25,213 nt of DNA from DATGIQ01 sp035295665. GTDB taxonomy: Bacteria > Planctomycetota > Planctomycetia > Gemmatales > Gemmataceae. Location of the stretch: contig DATGIQ010000479.1 in assembly GCA_035295665.1 (NCBI GenBank), positions 1-25,213 of the forward strand. The letters are read 5' to 3'. This document shows positions 1 to 8,371 of this stretch, piece after piece. The notes beneath the pieces were generated by a model. It had not been told where the DNA came from and did not search any database. It was given only the letters and a program-made list of their open reading frames with translations. The stretch's first letter is position 1; every line of letters starts with the position of its first letter. The translations under genes were made by a program, and so were the position numbers.

Positions 1-2268
1 ATACCGAGGCGAGGGCTTCCTCGTGCCGGCCGGCCGAAGTTCGCGCTGCTGCTCCAGGGTGCGCAGCCCCCTTTCGAGTGCCGCCAGTTCATCCTTCCAA
101 TGACCACAGAGGCCAGCACCGCGCACACCCATCATCAAATCCTTCGTATAAACATCCCCGGCCGCGCTCACAAGCTGACGCCATGCCTCAATTGCGTTTC
201 GTTCGCAGATAATCGCTTCGTCGAGAGGTCCTGGGTCTCCGGTCCGCTCGAACAACCGGTAGTTGACGGCGGCCGGAATGCGCCGTGCATGGTAGAGGGC
301 CAGGTTTGCCAAGATCTTCAGATCCGTGATTGTCGAGTCGAATTCCTTGTTCCGGTGGCTGCCGACCCGCTGTTCGGCCTCGGCCACGTGGGCAAGGACC
401 TCGCCAGCCGTCGCGGTAAACCAACGACTCGTTTCGCCCGGCCGGATCTTGGCTGTCTCGCCTCCTTCGAGTAAGCACTTTGCTTCCTCGTCGAAGCTCG
501 CGAATTGCTGGATGTCGCTTCCCTCCGCCTTGGCGTAGATCGGCAGGTCGCCCAGGCGCTGCCGTTCGGCCCAGCCGCGCGTCATGGGGAAGTAGCTATA
601 GGGGTAACAGGCGGCCACGATGCGCGGCAAGATCCAACTCGCCCGGTGCAGCCCTTTTTCCACATGGGGTGCCGCATCCTTGCCGAAGCGGTGCTCGAAC
701 TCCCGCTCCCAAATTGCCGCAGGCACATCGGGATTGTAGCCGATCCGGCCAAAAACCTGGAAGAAATGCCAGTACCGCTCGAATTCGTAATCCGTATAGC
801 GGTACGTGGAGTTCAGCAGGTCGAAGGGCTTCTGGTCGTGCGGCTGGGCCTCCATCTTGGTGCAGAGCGGCTCATTCACCTCGAACCCGTCGCCGTCGTA
901 GAGATGCGTGCTCTGGGCAAAGCGCCTCGTGTAATCAGGATCGCCCCACAGGAGCACACGGGCCGTTCCGCCATTCCATAGCCGCCAGTGAATCTGGTAG
1001 CGTTGCGGATAGCGGAGGAGGTCGGCGTAGCTATGCCGGCGGTCGAATTGATTTTGTCGATTGATGTGCGTAGGGTGGAACGGCATCCCCATTTGTTCCA
1101 TCCAGTATTTCGTGGTGATCCGCAGATTCACGCCCATTTCAAGGCCGGCTTCGATTACGGAATCCGGCAGCCCCTTGGCACGGGCGTCGAAGCGGACCTT
1201 CGGAGCGTGCTGTTTCATAACGCCAAAAACATCCCGCCAAAACGCCTCCTGCTCGACCTTCTTTAAGCCGGACTCGTCGTGCATGCGGAACTGGATGGCG
1301 TCCACCTTGGGAAAGTGGTGTAGGAACTCTGCGAGAGCAGCCACGGTGTAGGAAGTGAGGTTTTTTTCCGTGACACCCCAGACCAGGCCGGGCGTGGGCT
1401 TGAATGCCAGCTTATCTGCTCCGGGGATGCCGCCGCCTTGTACGCCCCCGCGATAGATATGGTCCCAGATCCCCACGGTGAAACTCAGCCCGCGGGCATG
1501 GGCCATGCCGATGAGCCGATTCAGCGCGTCGCAGTTGCGTTGCTGCTGTTCGCGGGTTATGCCCACCATGCGCACGTCCGGAAATCCCTCAACATCGAAA
1601 AAATAGGGATAGCACGGCGCCAAGAACCCGCCGTTCTCGTATCCGAAAATCACAACCAGCGAGTTGAAACGATTCTTGGCGAGCAGATCGAGATAGCGGG
1701 CCCAGTAGTCCGGATCATAGAACCGGCTCTCCCAGTAGGCCCGGTTCATCGTGTAGATTGAAATCGCTCGCTCCGACACGGCCGGTTTCTCGAAGGTATT
1801 CCGCACCTCGAGAAGCGGCCTGGCGGGATCAGCACTCCAGCCGATCTGGTCCGCCATGTCCAACTCGGCATACATCAGTCCGCGATCATCGGAGCCGACG
1901 ATTGCCCAGGCCGGTTTGCCCTTCCACTCGGTCCGCCGGAATGCCAGCGCTTCGGGACCCTGTGGGAGGGGACCGTCGCCGTCCTGCAAGAGCTGCGCGG
2001 CCGGTCCGTTGCCGCGGGCTGGACCTAGAGCAATTAGAAACTGGCCGCGGGCCTTGGTCAGGGAAGCACATTTTTCGTACGTAATGCCCCTCCCGTGCAG
2101 CGCAGTGATCAACTTTTCAAGGCCGTGCGAAGCCGCGGGGCCGAGTGTAGGATCCGTGACGACGGTGATGAGCGGTTCCTCCGCTGAGCCGGCCGCCATG
2201 CCCTGCGTCCAGACGATGGCCATCACGAGCAAAAGGCCGGTCCAGCGAATCCTGCAATCCTTCCACAT
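1..2268 (-). CDS. Secreted glycosidase-like TIM-barrel protein, 3' end outside window
   Basis: An open frame runs from ATG 2268 to base 1 with no stop, giving 756 residues, so the C-terminus is missing. GAGGTG lies just upstream of the ATG. Residues 1-29 form a signal peptide (basic start, LLLVMAIVW core, cleavage near AGSA). Residues 30-145 look like the alpha/beta domain that precedes the barrel in GH20, GH67 and GH115-type enzymes. From about 165 a TIM-barrel-like region begins (AISIYTMNRAYW, RFNSLVVIFGYENGGF, then GLSFTVGIWDH and DAIQFRMHDESG). The His-Asp-Glu at the last motif and the Glu in FGYENGG are candidate catalytic acids, by inference only. It ends the five-gene minus-strand block, 43 bp after the GHL6 gene, so the two are probably cotranscribed. 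A role in cleaving an acidic or amino-sugar glycan is possible. I cannot assign a CAZy family by eye. Confidence 0.75.
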   Translation of the reverse strand, partial: MWKDCRIRWTGLLLVMAIVWTQGMAAGSAEEPLITVVTDPTLGPAASHGLEKLITALHGRGITYEKCASLTKARGQFLIALGPARGNGPAAQLLQDGDGPLPQGPEALAFRRTEWKGKPAWAIVGSDDRGLMYAELDMADQIGWSADPARPLLEVRNTFEKPAVSERAISIYTMNRAYWESRFYDPDYWARYLDLLAKNRFNSLVVIFGYENGGFLAPCYPYFFDVEGFPDVRMVGITREQQQRNCDALNRLIGMAHARGLSFTVGIWDHIYRGGVQGGGIPGADKLAFKPTPGLVWGVTEKNLTSYTVAALAEFLHHFPKVDAIQFRMHDESGLKKVEQEAFWRDVFGVMKQHAPKVRFDARAKGLPDSVIEAGLEMGVNLRITTKYWMEQMGMPFHPTHINRQNQFDRRHSYADLLRYPQRYQIHWRLWNGGTARVLLWGDPDYTRRFAQSTHLYDGDGFEVNEPLCTKMEAQPHDQKPFDLLNSTYRYTDYEFERYWHFFQVFGRIGYNPDVPAAIWEREFEHRFGKDAAPHVEKGLHRASWILPRIVAACYPYSYFPMTRGWAERQRLGDLPIYAKAEGSDIQQFASFDEEAKCLLEGGETAKIRPGETSRWFTATAGEVLAHVAEAEQRVGSHRNKEFDSTITDLKILANLALYHARRIPAAVNYRLFERTGDPGPLDEAIICERNAIEAWRQLVSAAGDVYTKDLMMGVRGAGLCGHWKDELAALERGLRTLEQQRELRPAGTRKPSPRY

Positions 2269-2311
2269 CGTTCACCTCGTGTTGCCAAACCTCGACGTAA
2301 TAACTTACCGC

Positions 2312-4504
2312 TCACAGATCAATTGCCACGATCTCATGGTCGAGAATCGACGGCACGGTCACGGTTAGCACCTGCCCGGATGGCCGGGCGGGCAGCGTCC
2401 GGCCGGCAGCGAGGAGCTGAACCTTTTTCGCTTGTGCTCCATCGGGAAGACGCAGGCGAACCTTCTGCTCCCCGATGGGGATCAATTCACGGATCGGCCC
2501 CTTCATCATCATGGGATTGGTCAGGTTCACGAGATGCACGGTCAGCGAGTCCTTCTGCCGCCAGACGGTCACATCCAGCACTCCCTGGCCAACGACGGCA
2601 ACCGGGGGGTCTTCGTCCGTTGCCCACGTGACCGCGTTGCGTAGCAGCCTGAAATGGTCCACCGCAAGCAATTCCCAAAAGGTTCGATCGATATCCCACG
2701 GGAAAAAGACCACGCGGGCGCGGCCCAATTCCCGAAGGAAGATCTGCGGCACGTTGGTCTTCTGCACCCGTGGGTAAACCTTCTCCATCGGCAGGTCGGG
2801 ATAGGAGGGGATCAGCGTCAGGGGCGGGTTGGGGAAGGGGTTCGTAGCTTGCACGTCGACCCGGCGGACGCCGTTGATGATGCGGGGCGCGTCTTCCAGG
2901 CCGGCGAGGAGCGGGTGCCGTCCGCCGCGGCCCGGGTCCGTTTCGAGACGCAGATACGAATTTTGCATGGGCCCTTCGATCAGACCCCTAAAGGTGATTC
3001 CGAAGAGATCCGCCAAGCCAAAGTCGGAGCGCTTGACGCCCCATTCATCGTAGAGGCTGGTTTCATACGTGGCGATGAGGCTGCCGCCGCGTTGGACGAA
3101 TTCGCGCAGTTGCCGGCATTGTGTGTCCGAAAGCGCGGCGATATTCGGCAGGATCAACGTCTTGTAGGGAGCCAGATGGGCACGGTCGAGCAAGCGATCA
3201 TGCACCATCTCGAACGGGATCCGTGCTTCGATAAGCGCCTGATACCAGCCGAGCGTGTGCTCTTCGGCTTTCGCACCATAAAACCATGCGGTCTGCTGCG
3301 AATAAATCAAGCCCACGCGGGCCAGCGAACGCTCATTCCGCAGATACGTTTCCCAGCGGGCATAACGTTGGTAGAGATCCTCCACCGGTTTCAGCCAGCG
3401 CTTGTCGTGCAACACTCCCGAAAACTTGGTGAACCAGGGTCGCAACCCGTTGGCGACGCCGTCGGCTACCCACAGGCGGATCTCCGCTTCGCTCTGCACA
3501 CTATCTTTCCAGCGATACGGCTCCTCGACGCCGACGCTGAAGATGCCGACAATGGGTTTGCGCCCCAGGGCAGCGCGGAATTCCTTTGCGCTCTTACCAT
3601 TGGCCCACGGTGCCGTCAAACCGCGGCGGGCTTGCCGATCGGCGATGAGCATGGGCGCGAGCTCGCCGATGCGCTGCATGTCGAGCGTGCTGGTTGCGCC
3701 GCCGCCCGTGTTCGGAATGACGCAAGCGTCGGCGTGGATCTTGCGGACCTCGCTGTCCCAGAGTTGCCAGAGATCAAATAACCTCTGCTGCTGCCAAAGG
3801 ATGTAAGCACGCCGCGCTGCGTTCAGCGGATTGCTCGTGCGCGGAAGCTCATGACCCGATGCCTTGCGGAAGTTGTCCAGGCAATGCTCGCAGTAACACA
3901 TTCCGGAGCCATTCCAACGGTTAATAAAGATGCCGTCCACATGGTAGCGGGCCATGATCTCCTTATGCACGCCGGTCATCCACTCGAAGTTGTACGGGCC
4001 TAGCCCACACGTCACCCACATTTCCGCCGACGCCCAGTGGCGGCGCGGCTTGCCGGCGGCATCCACGGCAATCCAATCCGGATGTGCGGCCCGCATGTCA
4101 TCGTAGGTTGCATGGGGATCCGTCCGGGCGAGCACGACCATTCCGAGCTTGCGGCATCCGGCAGCGAGCTCGCCAAACACATCGCGCTCGCCAAGCCAGG
4201 CGCTGCGGTGGTGGAATGGGATGCGGGTCGGGTAATACGCCACGCAGCCGCCCGCACTCAGGCAGACCGCATCGGATTTGGTCCGCTGGAAGTAGTCGAG
4301 CCAAAATGGTAAATCGAACTTGCCCGGGTCATCCTCGACGAGGGTGAGCTGAGCCCAGCGCATGGGCTTGGACACCCAGCTGGGCGCCGGCGGCGCCACG
4401 GCCGACGGCTCGGCGCCACGCAGTCGCAGCCACGGCAGGCTCTGGAGTGCAAAGGTCGCGCTCGCGGCTCCCGCTCCCTTGAGCAAATCGCGACGGTTCG
4501 GCAC
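2312..4504 (-). CDS. Tat-exported GHL6-type glycosyl hydrolase with beta-galactosidase trimerisation-like domain
   Basis: The start chosen is GTG 4504, because GAGGAGGTG lies six bases upstream. The frame is open further to a TTG at 4582, but that would overlap the next gene and lacks a ribosome site. The product is 730 residues. It opens with a twin-arginine signal (NRRDLLKGAG, residues 3-12), so it should be folded before export. Residues 45-350 resemble the hypothetical glycosyl hydrolase 6 barrel, including DGIFINRWNG followed by the cysteine cluster CYCEHC (203-208), a GHL6/GH42-like feature that could bind zinc. Residues from about 410 to 590 resemble the class I amidotransferase-like beta-galactosidase trimerisation domain (RVGLIYSQQTAW, LILPNIAALSD, FVQRGGSLIATYET). 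A beta-sandwich-like tail follows. It is probably a secreted exo-glycosidase; the substrate is unknown. It sits 55 bp downstream of the Gfo/Idh/MocA gene. Confidence 0.8.
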   Translation of the reverse strand: MPNRRDLLKGAGAASATFALQSLPWLRLRGAEPSAVAPPAPSWVSKPMRWAQLTLVEDDPGKFDLPFWLDYFQRTKSDAVCLSAGGCVAYYPTRIPFHHRSAWLGERDVFGELAAGCRKLGMVVLARTDPHATYDDMRAAHPDWIAVDAAGKPRRHWASAEMWVTCGLGPYNFEWMTGVHKEIMARYHVDGIFINRWNGSGMCYCEHCLDNFRKASGHELPRTSNPLNAARRAYILWQQQRLFDLWQLWDSEVRKIHADACVIPNTGGGATSTLDMQRIGELAPMLIADRQARRGLTAPWANGKSAKEFRAALGRKPIVGIFSVGVEEPYRWKDSVQSEAEIRLWVADGVANGLRPWFTKFSGVLHDKRWLKPVEDLYQRYARWETYLRNERSLARVGLIYSQQTAWFYGAKAEEHTLGWYQALIEARIPFEMVHDRLLDRAHLAPYKTLILPNIAALSDTQCRQLREFVQRGGSLIATYETSLYDEWGVKRSDFGLADLFGITFRGLIEGPMQNSYLRLETDPGRGGRHPLLAGLEDAPRIINGVRRVDVQATNPFPNPPLTLIPSYPDLPMEKVYPRVQKTNVPQIFLRELGRARVVFFPWDIDRTFWELLAVDHFRLLRNAVTWATDEDPPVAVVGQGVLDVTVWRQKDSLTVHLVNLTNPMMMKGPIRELIPIGEQKVRLRLPDGAQAKKVQLLAAGRTLPARPSGQVLTVTVPSILDHEIVAIDL

Positions 4505-4510
4505 GGCATT

Positions 4511-4519
4511 CACCTCCTC
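4511..4519 (-). promoter_or_regulatory. Strong ribosome binding site fixing the GTG start at 4504
   Basis: On the minus strand GAGGAGGTG is followed by six bases and then GTG. The next codons give the twin-arginine signal peptide directly, which settles the start against the upstream TTG at 4582. Confidence 0.75.
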
Positions 4520-4559
4520 GAGACCACACGGTGCGCCTACGATGGCGAAAGGAACCGGT

Positions 4560-5876
4560 CTACACCGTTGCCGGCACTTCAAATGGCTTGCGATACGATC
4601 GTGTCAGCAAGCGATTGGCTTCGGGATCGTCGCGGCACATTTCTGTCTCGGCATTAAAACGGATCGCTCGGCCGGTGCGGAAAGCAATGTTTCCCAGGTG
4701 GCACAGGCGCGTGCTTTTGTGGCCTTCCTCGATGTCAGCATTGGGCCGGCGAACACTTGTCCCCGATGAATTCTTGATGCATTCGATAAAATTGCGTTGA
4801 TGGACGGTGCCTTCAACGCCCTGGGCTTTGCCGTCGCCCGGATCTGTCGCTTCGATTCCTTTTTCCACATGCCAGCCCTCACGGTCCAAGACCAGCGTGC
4901 CATGCTCACCATACACGATCGCGCCATCGCCAGTCCCGCGCGACCAAACTCGGTGCTCCCAGGTGACCGAGCACGCGGGGAATTCGTAAGTAGCCGTCAG
5001 GGTATCGGGAGTTTGCTGGTCGTCATCGTAAAAGAACTTACCGCCGGCTGCCACGATGCGGGTCGGAGCATCCAGGTCGAGGATCCACCGGAGCCGGTCG
5101 AGGGCATGGATCCCGTTGTTGCCCAGCTCACCAGTACCGTAGTCCCACATCCAGTGCCAGCGGTAGTGGAAACGGTTGACGTTGAAACCTCGCTGCGGCG
5201 CCGGGCCGAGCCAGTGATCGTAGTCCACTCCCGGTGGCGGCGCCGAATCCATTTGCCGGCCGATATTGGGCCGCGAACCACCGATCCAGGCTCGCGCGTG
5301 CGGCGTTTTGCCAAGCTTCCCCGAGCGAACCAATTCCGCAGCCCTGGCCAGGCTGGCACTGCTCCGGCTTTGTGTTCCGAGTTGAACGACGCGATGGTAT
5401 TTGCGGGCCGCCTCAACCATGCGCCGCCCTTCGCGGAGATTGTGGGAAGCGGGCTTTTCCACGTACACATGCTTGCCGGCCTGGCAGGCCCAAATGGTGG
5501 CCAGGGCGTGCCAGTGGTCGGGCGTGGCCACGACCACCGCATCGACACTCTTATCTTCCAAAACGCGACGAAGGTCCTTTTCAACGCGTGCCTCCCGCCG
5601 CTGGCCTGTGGCCAGGATCTTCTGGCCGAAGGGAAAAAAGCTCTCGTCGATGTCGCACAGGTATGCGATGTCCACATCCTGGAAACTGGAAAAGGGACGG
5701 AGCAATTGCCGGCCTCGGCCCCCGACGCTTCCTGGAACGGTCGAGCCGATGCCGATGATCGCCAGCACCACCTTGTCATTGGGCGCATCGGCCGCCCGCG
5801 CATACGAGAATGCCGATAGACTGGCGACTGACTCGATCGAAGTCTTCAGAAAACGGCGACGGTTGACCGGGGCCAT
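4560..5876 (-). CDS. Tat-exported Gfo/Idh/MocA family oxidoreductase
   Basis: This is a complete 438-residue protein of normal family length. ATG 5876 is preceded by GGAGA at about seven bases. A twin-arginine signal (NRRRFLK, residues 5-11) is followed by a Rossmann NAD(P)-binding domain with IIGIGSTVPG (40-49), DIDE (75-78), TPDHWH (118-123) and the family EKP motif (140-142). The C-terminal alpha/beta domain includes GNNGIHALDRLRW, with a His expected near the active site. Known members oxidise or reduce sugars, inositols and sugar derivatives, and Tat-exported versions expand greatly in planctomycetes. Here it lies between a secreted glycosidase and a ketopantoate-reductase-like gene, which suggests oxidation of a released sugar outside the cytoplasm. 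The exact substrate cannot be read from the sequence. Confidence 0.9.
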   Translation of the reverse strand: MAPVNRRRFLKTSIESVASLSAFSYARAADAPNDKVVLAIIGIGSTVPGSVGGRGRQLLRPFSSFQDVDIAYLCDIDESFFPFGQKILATGQRREARVEKDLRRVLEDKSVDAVVVATPDHWHALATIWACQAGKHVYVEKPASHNLREGRRMVEAARKYHRVVQLGTQSRSSASLARAAELVRSGKLGKTPHARAWIGGSRPNIGRQMDSAPPPGVDYDHWLGPAPQRGFNVNRFHYRWHWMWDYGTGELGNNGIHALDRLRWILDLDAPTRIVAAGGKFFYDDDQQTPDTLTATYEFPACSVTWEHRVWSRGTGDGAIVYGEHGTLVLDREGWHVEKGIEATDPGDGKAQGVEGTVHQRNFIECIKNSSGTSVRRPNADIEEGHKSTRLCHLGNIAFRTGRAIRFNAETEMCRDDPEANRLLTRSYRKPFEVPATV

Positions 5877-5976
5877 AGGTTTTCTCCGGAAAAAATGTTC
5901 ATGCGGTTCGCGTGGCGGAGCATGATTCTACTACAGGTTAGGGCTCGTTCGGTATTCTTTTTGCCCGAGACGCTCT

Positions 5977-6903
5977 TCAGACGGCCTGTTCCAGCAATTT
6001 CACGAGCGCGTGGAGAGTTTGGTTTAGCGGGGTAGCGATGCCCACCTCGGCTCCGCGGCGGACCACATATCCGTTCAGGGAATCGATCTCGGTGCGCTTT
6101 CCTCGGGTCAGGTCCTGCGCGGTCGACGAGATAGCCTGGCTCATGGCAACCCCGAGCTGGAACACCGATTCCACGAGACTTTGATTCGCGATGCGGACCC
6201 CAGCGGCGGAAGCAACTGCAACCGTTTCTTCGACGACCCGACGCAATACATCGCGGACCAATGGGTCTTGCACAATGGTGCCGTACTTCGCCCGGCCCAG
6301 AGCCGAGATCGCGTTGTAGGCACAGTTCATGATCAACTTGGTCCAAAGGGCGCCTTGGATATTGTCGGAAACGACACAGGGAACGCCCGCGCGCGTGAAG
6401 AGCCTTGCCACATGATGGACAACTTCGCCGCAGCTGCCCCAGGGATCACCGACAATGAGGTCGCCGCGGCCCGAGTGTTTGACGCGGCCCGGACCAGTCA
6501 TGGCGGCGGCTACGTACACCACGGCGGGAATCGCTTCGAACCCGGCAGCGTTGCGGATCCGTTCGACGTTGTCCACGCCGTTCTGGAGGCTTACCACGAT
6601 GGCATCGGAGCCAAGGTGGGGGGCGAGAGATCTCGCAGCCTCTTCCGTATCGAGAGTTTTCACGCACAAGAGGACGACCGCGGCGTCGCCCACGGAGTCC
6701 ACCGAAGTGGATACGCCGACGGAAACTCGCTCCTGGAAGTGCATGCTCTCTAACCACAATCCGTCCCGGCCCATCGCCTCGACATGGTATGGCCGGCCAA
6801 TGAGCTTAACGGGCGCGCCGGCCCGCGCCAGCATGCCGCCGAAATAGCAGCCGACCGCCCCTGCGCCCAGCACCGCGATCTTGGGCCATGCTTCGCTTGC
6901 CAC
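5977..6903 (-). CDS. 2-dehydropantoate 2-reductase family protein (ApbA/PanE-like)
   Basis: The start is GTG 6903, preceded by a strong GGGGGAGGAG site; the next in-frame Met falls inside the nucleotide-binding fold. The 308-residue product has the N-terminal NADP-binding loop GAGAVG (13-18), VKTLDTE (81-87), SLQNGVDN (105-112), then KLIMN with Lys189 and Asn193. EIDSLNGY lies in the C-terminal helical domain. These match the catalytic Lys, Asn and Glu regions of ketopantoate reductase. The classical enzyme reduces ketopantoate to pantoate for coenzyme A synthesis. Its position in a sugar-processing block, with no panB or panC beside it, leaves open that this paralogue reduces another 2-keto acid. 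It is cytoplasmic, with no signal peptide, unlike its four neighbours. Confidence 0.88.
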   Translation of the reverse strand: MASEAWPKIAVLGAGAVGCYFGGMLARAGAPVKLIGRPYHVEAMGRDGLWLESMHFQERVSVGVSTSVDSVGDAAVVLLCVKTLDTEEAARSLAPHLGSDAIVVSLQNGVDNVERIRNAAGFEAIPAVVYVAAAMTGPGRVKHSGRGDLIVGDPWGSCGEVVHHVARLFTRAGVPCVVSDNIQGALWTKLIMNCAYNAISALGRAKYGTIVQDPLVRDVLRRVVEETVAVASAAGVRIANQSLVESVFQLGVAMSQAISSTAQDLTRGKRTEIDSLNGYVVRRGAEVGIATPLNQTLHALVKLLEQAV

Positions 6904-6907
6904 GGCT

Positions 6908-6915
6908 CCTCCCCC
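6908..6915 (-). promoter_or_regulatory. Ribosome binding site deciding the GTG start of the PanE-like gene
   Basis: A purine-rich GGGGGAGG run, continuing into AG, lies four bases before GTG 6903 on the minus strand. It supports the non-ATG start. Confidence 0.65.
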
Positions 6916-6933
6916 GTCGAAAACAGTTCCCTT

Positions 6934-8082
6934 TCATTGGTTCGCCGGCGCAGACAGGAGGTAGAGGGCAAAGGAGGCCAGCCAGTGTTCGCCCGCATAA
7001 TCGCCACTGGCGACATGCCCGAGAGCGGCCTCGGCGTGACGGGCCGCAGCTTCGAGCAGGTGCTTCCGGGCCGGGTCATCGGCCGGTAGCGCCGCCGCGA
7101 TGCCTCGCATGCACCACGCCCGGCTCAGGTTTAAACCGTCCAGGTGGACCAGCTGCGGGTCGCTCCGGTCCGTCACGGTGGCCGGAGTGAACAATGCCGT
7201 TGGCTCACCTTTGGACGCGCCGGGCAGGAACTTCGCAAACCAGGTGCGGAATTCGTCCCGCGGAAGTACGCGCTGCATCAGGTCTGCTTCCGTCAGAGCC
7301 GGGGAGAAGAAATCTGCGCCTCCGGGCTCCCAGGCCGCGGGCACGTCGCAATCGTGGCCGAAGTAGGACTTCGCCTGTTCCCCGACCAGCTCGAGGAGTT
7401 TCTGGTGTCCCACGGCGCGCGCGTAATCATGGGCAAACGAGAGTCCAAAGGCCGTGTTTGCATGAACGCCCGTCCGGATGGGATAGATTTGCTTCGGGAA
7501 GTAGTCGAGGTAGCGCGTGACGATAACCTCGGTGAGGGGTCGCAAATTCTTGGACCAGGCCCTGGCCTCCGCATCATCCCAGTTATGGAACTCCTCTGCC
7601 AGTTTTAGCAACCAGGCCCACCCATAGGGTCGTTCAAATGATTTGGCCTCGGGCCGGGCGAAGTATTCGGCCTCGGCTTTCAGGTTTTCTGCAGTCAGGT
7701 GGCTGGCAAAAACGGTGCGGATCTCTTTGGCTTCCGGCAAGGCAGGGAACAAGCGCAGCAGCCGCGCAAGCATCCAGTGGCCGTGGACGCACGAATGCCA
7801 GTCGTAAGATCCGTAGAACGCCGGGTGCAGGGTCCTGGGCGCCTTGATATCGTGCGGACCGGCGAGAACGTGTTCCGGCTTGTTCGGATACTCCTTTCTG
7901 ACGCCCTTCAATGCCAGCCGCGCCAACGCCGAAGCAGTTTCTCGCGTCAGTATCGAAGCTCCAGTGGCTGGACCGAAAGCCGTGGCCACAGAGGAATGTT
8001 GCGTGGTCATGCTGAACACGAGAAATACCGGGATAATAAAAACCGGGCCGAACCAACGGCCGTCCACGTCGGATCGTCGCAT
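6934..8082 (-). CDS. DUF2891 family protein, probably exported
   Basis: The start is ATG 8082, chosen because AAGGAGG lies eight bases upstream; the frame extends to 8199 without another good site. The product is 382 residues. Residues 13-35 are a hydrophobic signal or anchor (FGPVFIIPVFLVFS). The rest matches the DUF2891 pattern of an alpha-helical, alpha/alpha-barrel-like protein: ASALARLALKGVRKEYPNK, HPAFYGSYDWHSCVHGHWML, YGWAWLLKLAEE, GVHANTAFGLSFAHDYAR, EPGGADFFSP and HLDGLNLSRAWCMRGIA. Conserved His, Trp, Glu and Asp residues in these motifs suggest an enzyme active site, but no reaction is established that I know of. It is the first gene of the minus-strand block and is 30 bp from the PanE-like gene, so it probably carries the promoter for the whole block. 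Confidence 0.85.
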   Translation of the reverse strand: MRRSDVDGRWFGPVFIIPVFLVFSMTTQHSSVATAFGPATGASILTRETASALARLALKGVRKEYPNKPEHVLAGPHDIKAPRTLHPAFYGSYDWHSCVHGHWMLARLLRLFPALPEAKEIRTVFASHLTAENLKAEAEYFARPEAKSFERPYGWAWLLKLAEEFHNWDDAEARAWSKNLRPLTEVIVTRYLDYFPKQIYPIRTGVHANTAFGLSFAHDYARAVGHQKLLELVGEQAKSYFGHDCDVPAAWEPGGADFFSPALTEADLMQRVLPRDEFRTWFAKFLPGASKGEPTALFTPATVTDRSDPQLVHLDGLNLSRAWCMRGIAAALPADDPARKHLLEAAARHAEAALGHVASGDYAGEHWLASFALYLLSAPANQ

Positions 8083-8090
8083 GAAGTGTG

Positions 8091-8097
8091 CCTCCTT
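8091..8097 (-). promoter_or_regulatory. Ribosome binding site of the DUF2891 gene
   Basis: AAGGAGG on the minus strand, eight bases before ATG 8082. It shows that the 39 in-frame codons upstream are not translated as part of the protein. Confidence 0.75.
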
Positions 8098-8140
8098 GTG
8101 CCGCTCGGCGCGCTCATATCTTCTTGTTATAAGAGCTCTT

Positions 8141-8227
8141 GCCTTGCCGTCCCATCGACAAACAAGCTCCATGTACCGGCCAATTCTCGGCCAAGGCAAG
8201 CGATAGCCGACGGCCGCACGGCAAGGC
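8141..8227. repeat. Perfect 10-bp inverted repeat arms with 67-bp spacer
   Basis: GCCTTGCCGT at 8141-8150 is the exact reverse complement of ACGGCAAGGC at 8218-8227. A second nested pair, AACAAGC at 8161-8167 with GCTTGTT at 8226-8232, overlaps the right arm. The arms lie in the divergent promoter region, so they could be operator half-sites or chance. Confidence 0.35.
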
Positions 8228-8371
8228 TTGTTTTTGGTAGCGCCGTCACTAGAAAGCGCCAGGCAGCCTGGGAGTTTGTGGGAATCGGCATTCTACGGGT
8301 CTCTTTTGTTACCCAACGAATTACGCCAAATCGATGCGCCGATCGTAGATGCTTCCGTGACGGGATTTCGC

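Larger units (their letters stand above)
8083..8371. other. Divergent intergenic region between sugar block and glycosyltransferase
   Basis: These 289 bp separate two divergently transcribed genes and should hold both promoters. I see no convincing -35/-10 pair. The notable structure is a perfect 10-bp inverted repeat (8141-8150 and 8218-8227) with a 67-bp gap, and a smaller CTTGCCTT/AAGGCAAG pairing inside it (8138-8145 with 8193-8200). The frame of the downstream gene stays open through much of this region, but without a recognisable domain. Confidence 0.4.

Noticed and set aside
2654..3781. 375-codon plus-strand open frame inside the GHL6 gene
   Set aside because: Antisense shadow of a gene with a strong ribosome site, Tat signal and recognisable domains.
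4797..5819. 340-codon plus-strand open frame inside the Gfo/Idh/MocA gene
   Set aside because: Antisense shadow; the minus strand carries all family motifs.
8228..8371. 48-codon N-terminal extension of the TPR glycosyltransferase
   Set aside because: It begins at a TTG with no ribosome site, has no domain features, and overlaps the inverted-repeat promoter region only marginally; ATG 8372 leads directly into the TPR region.
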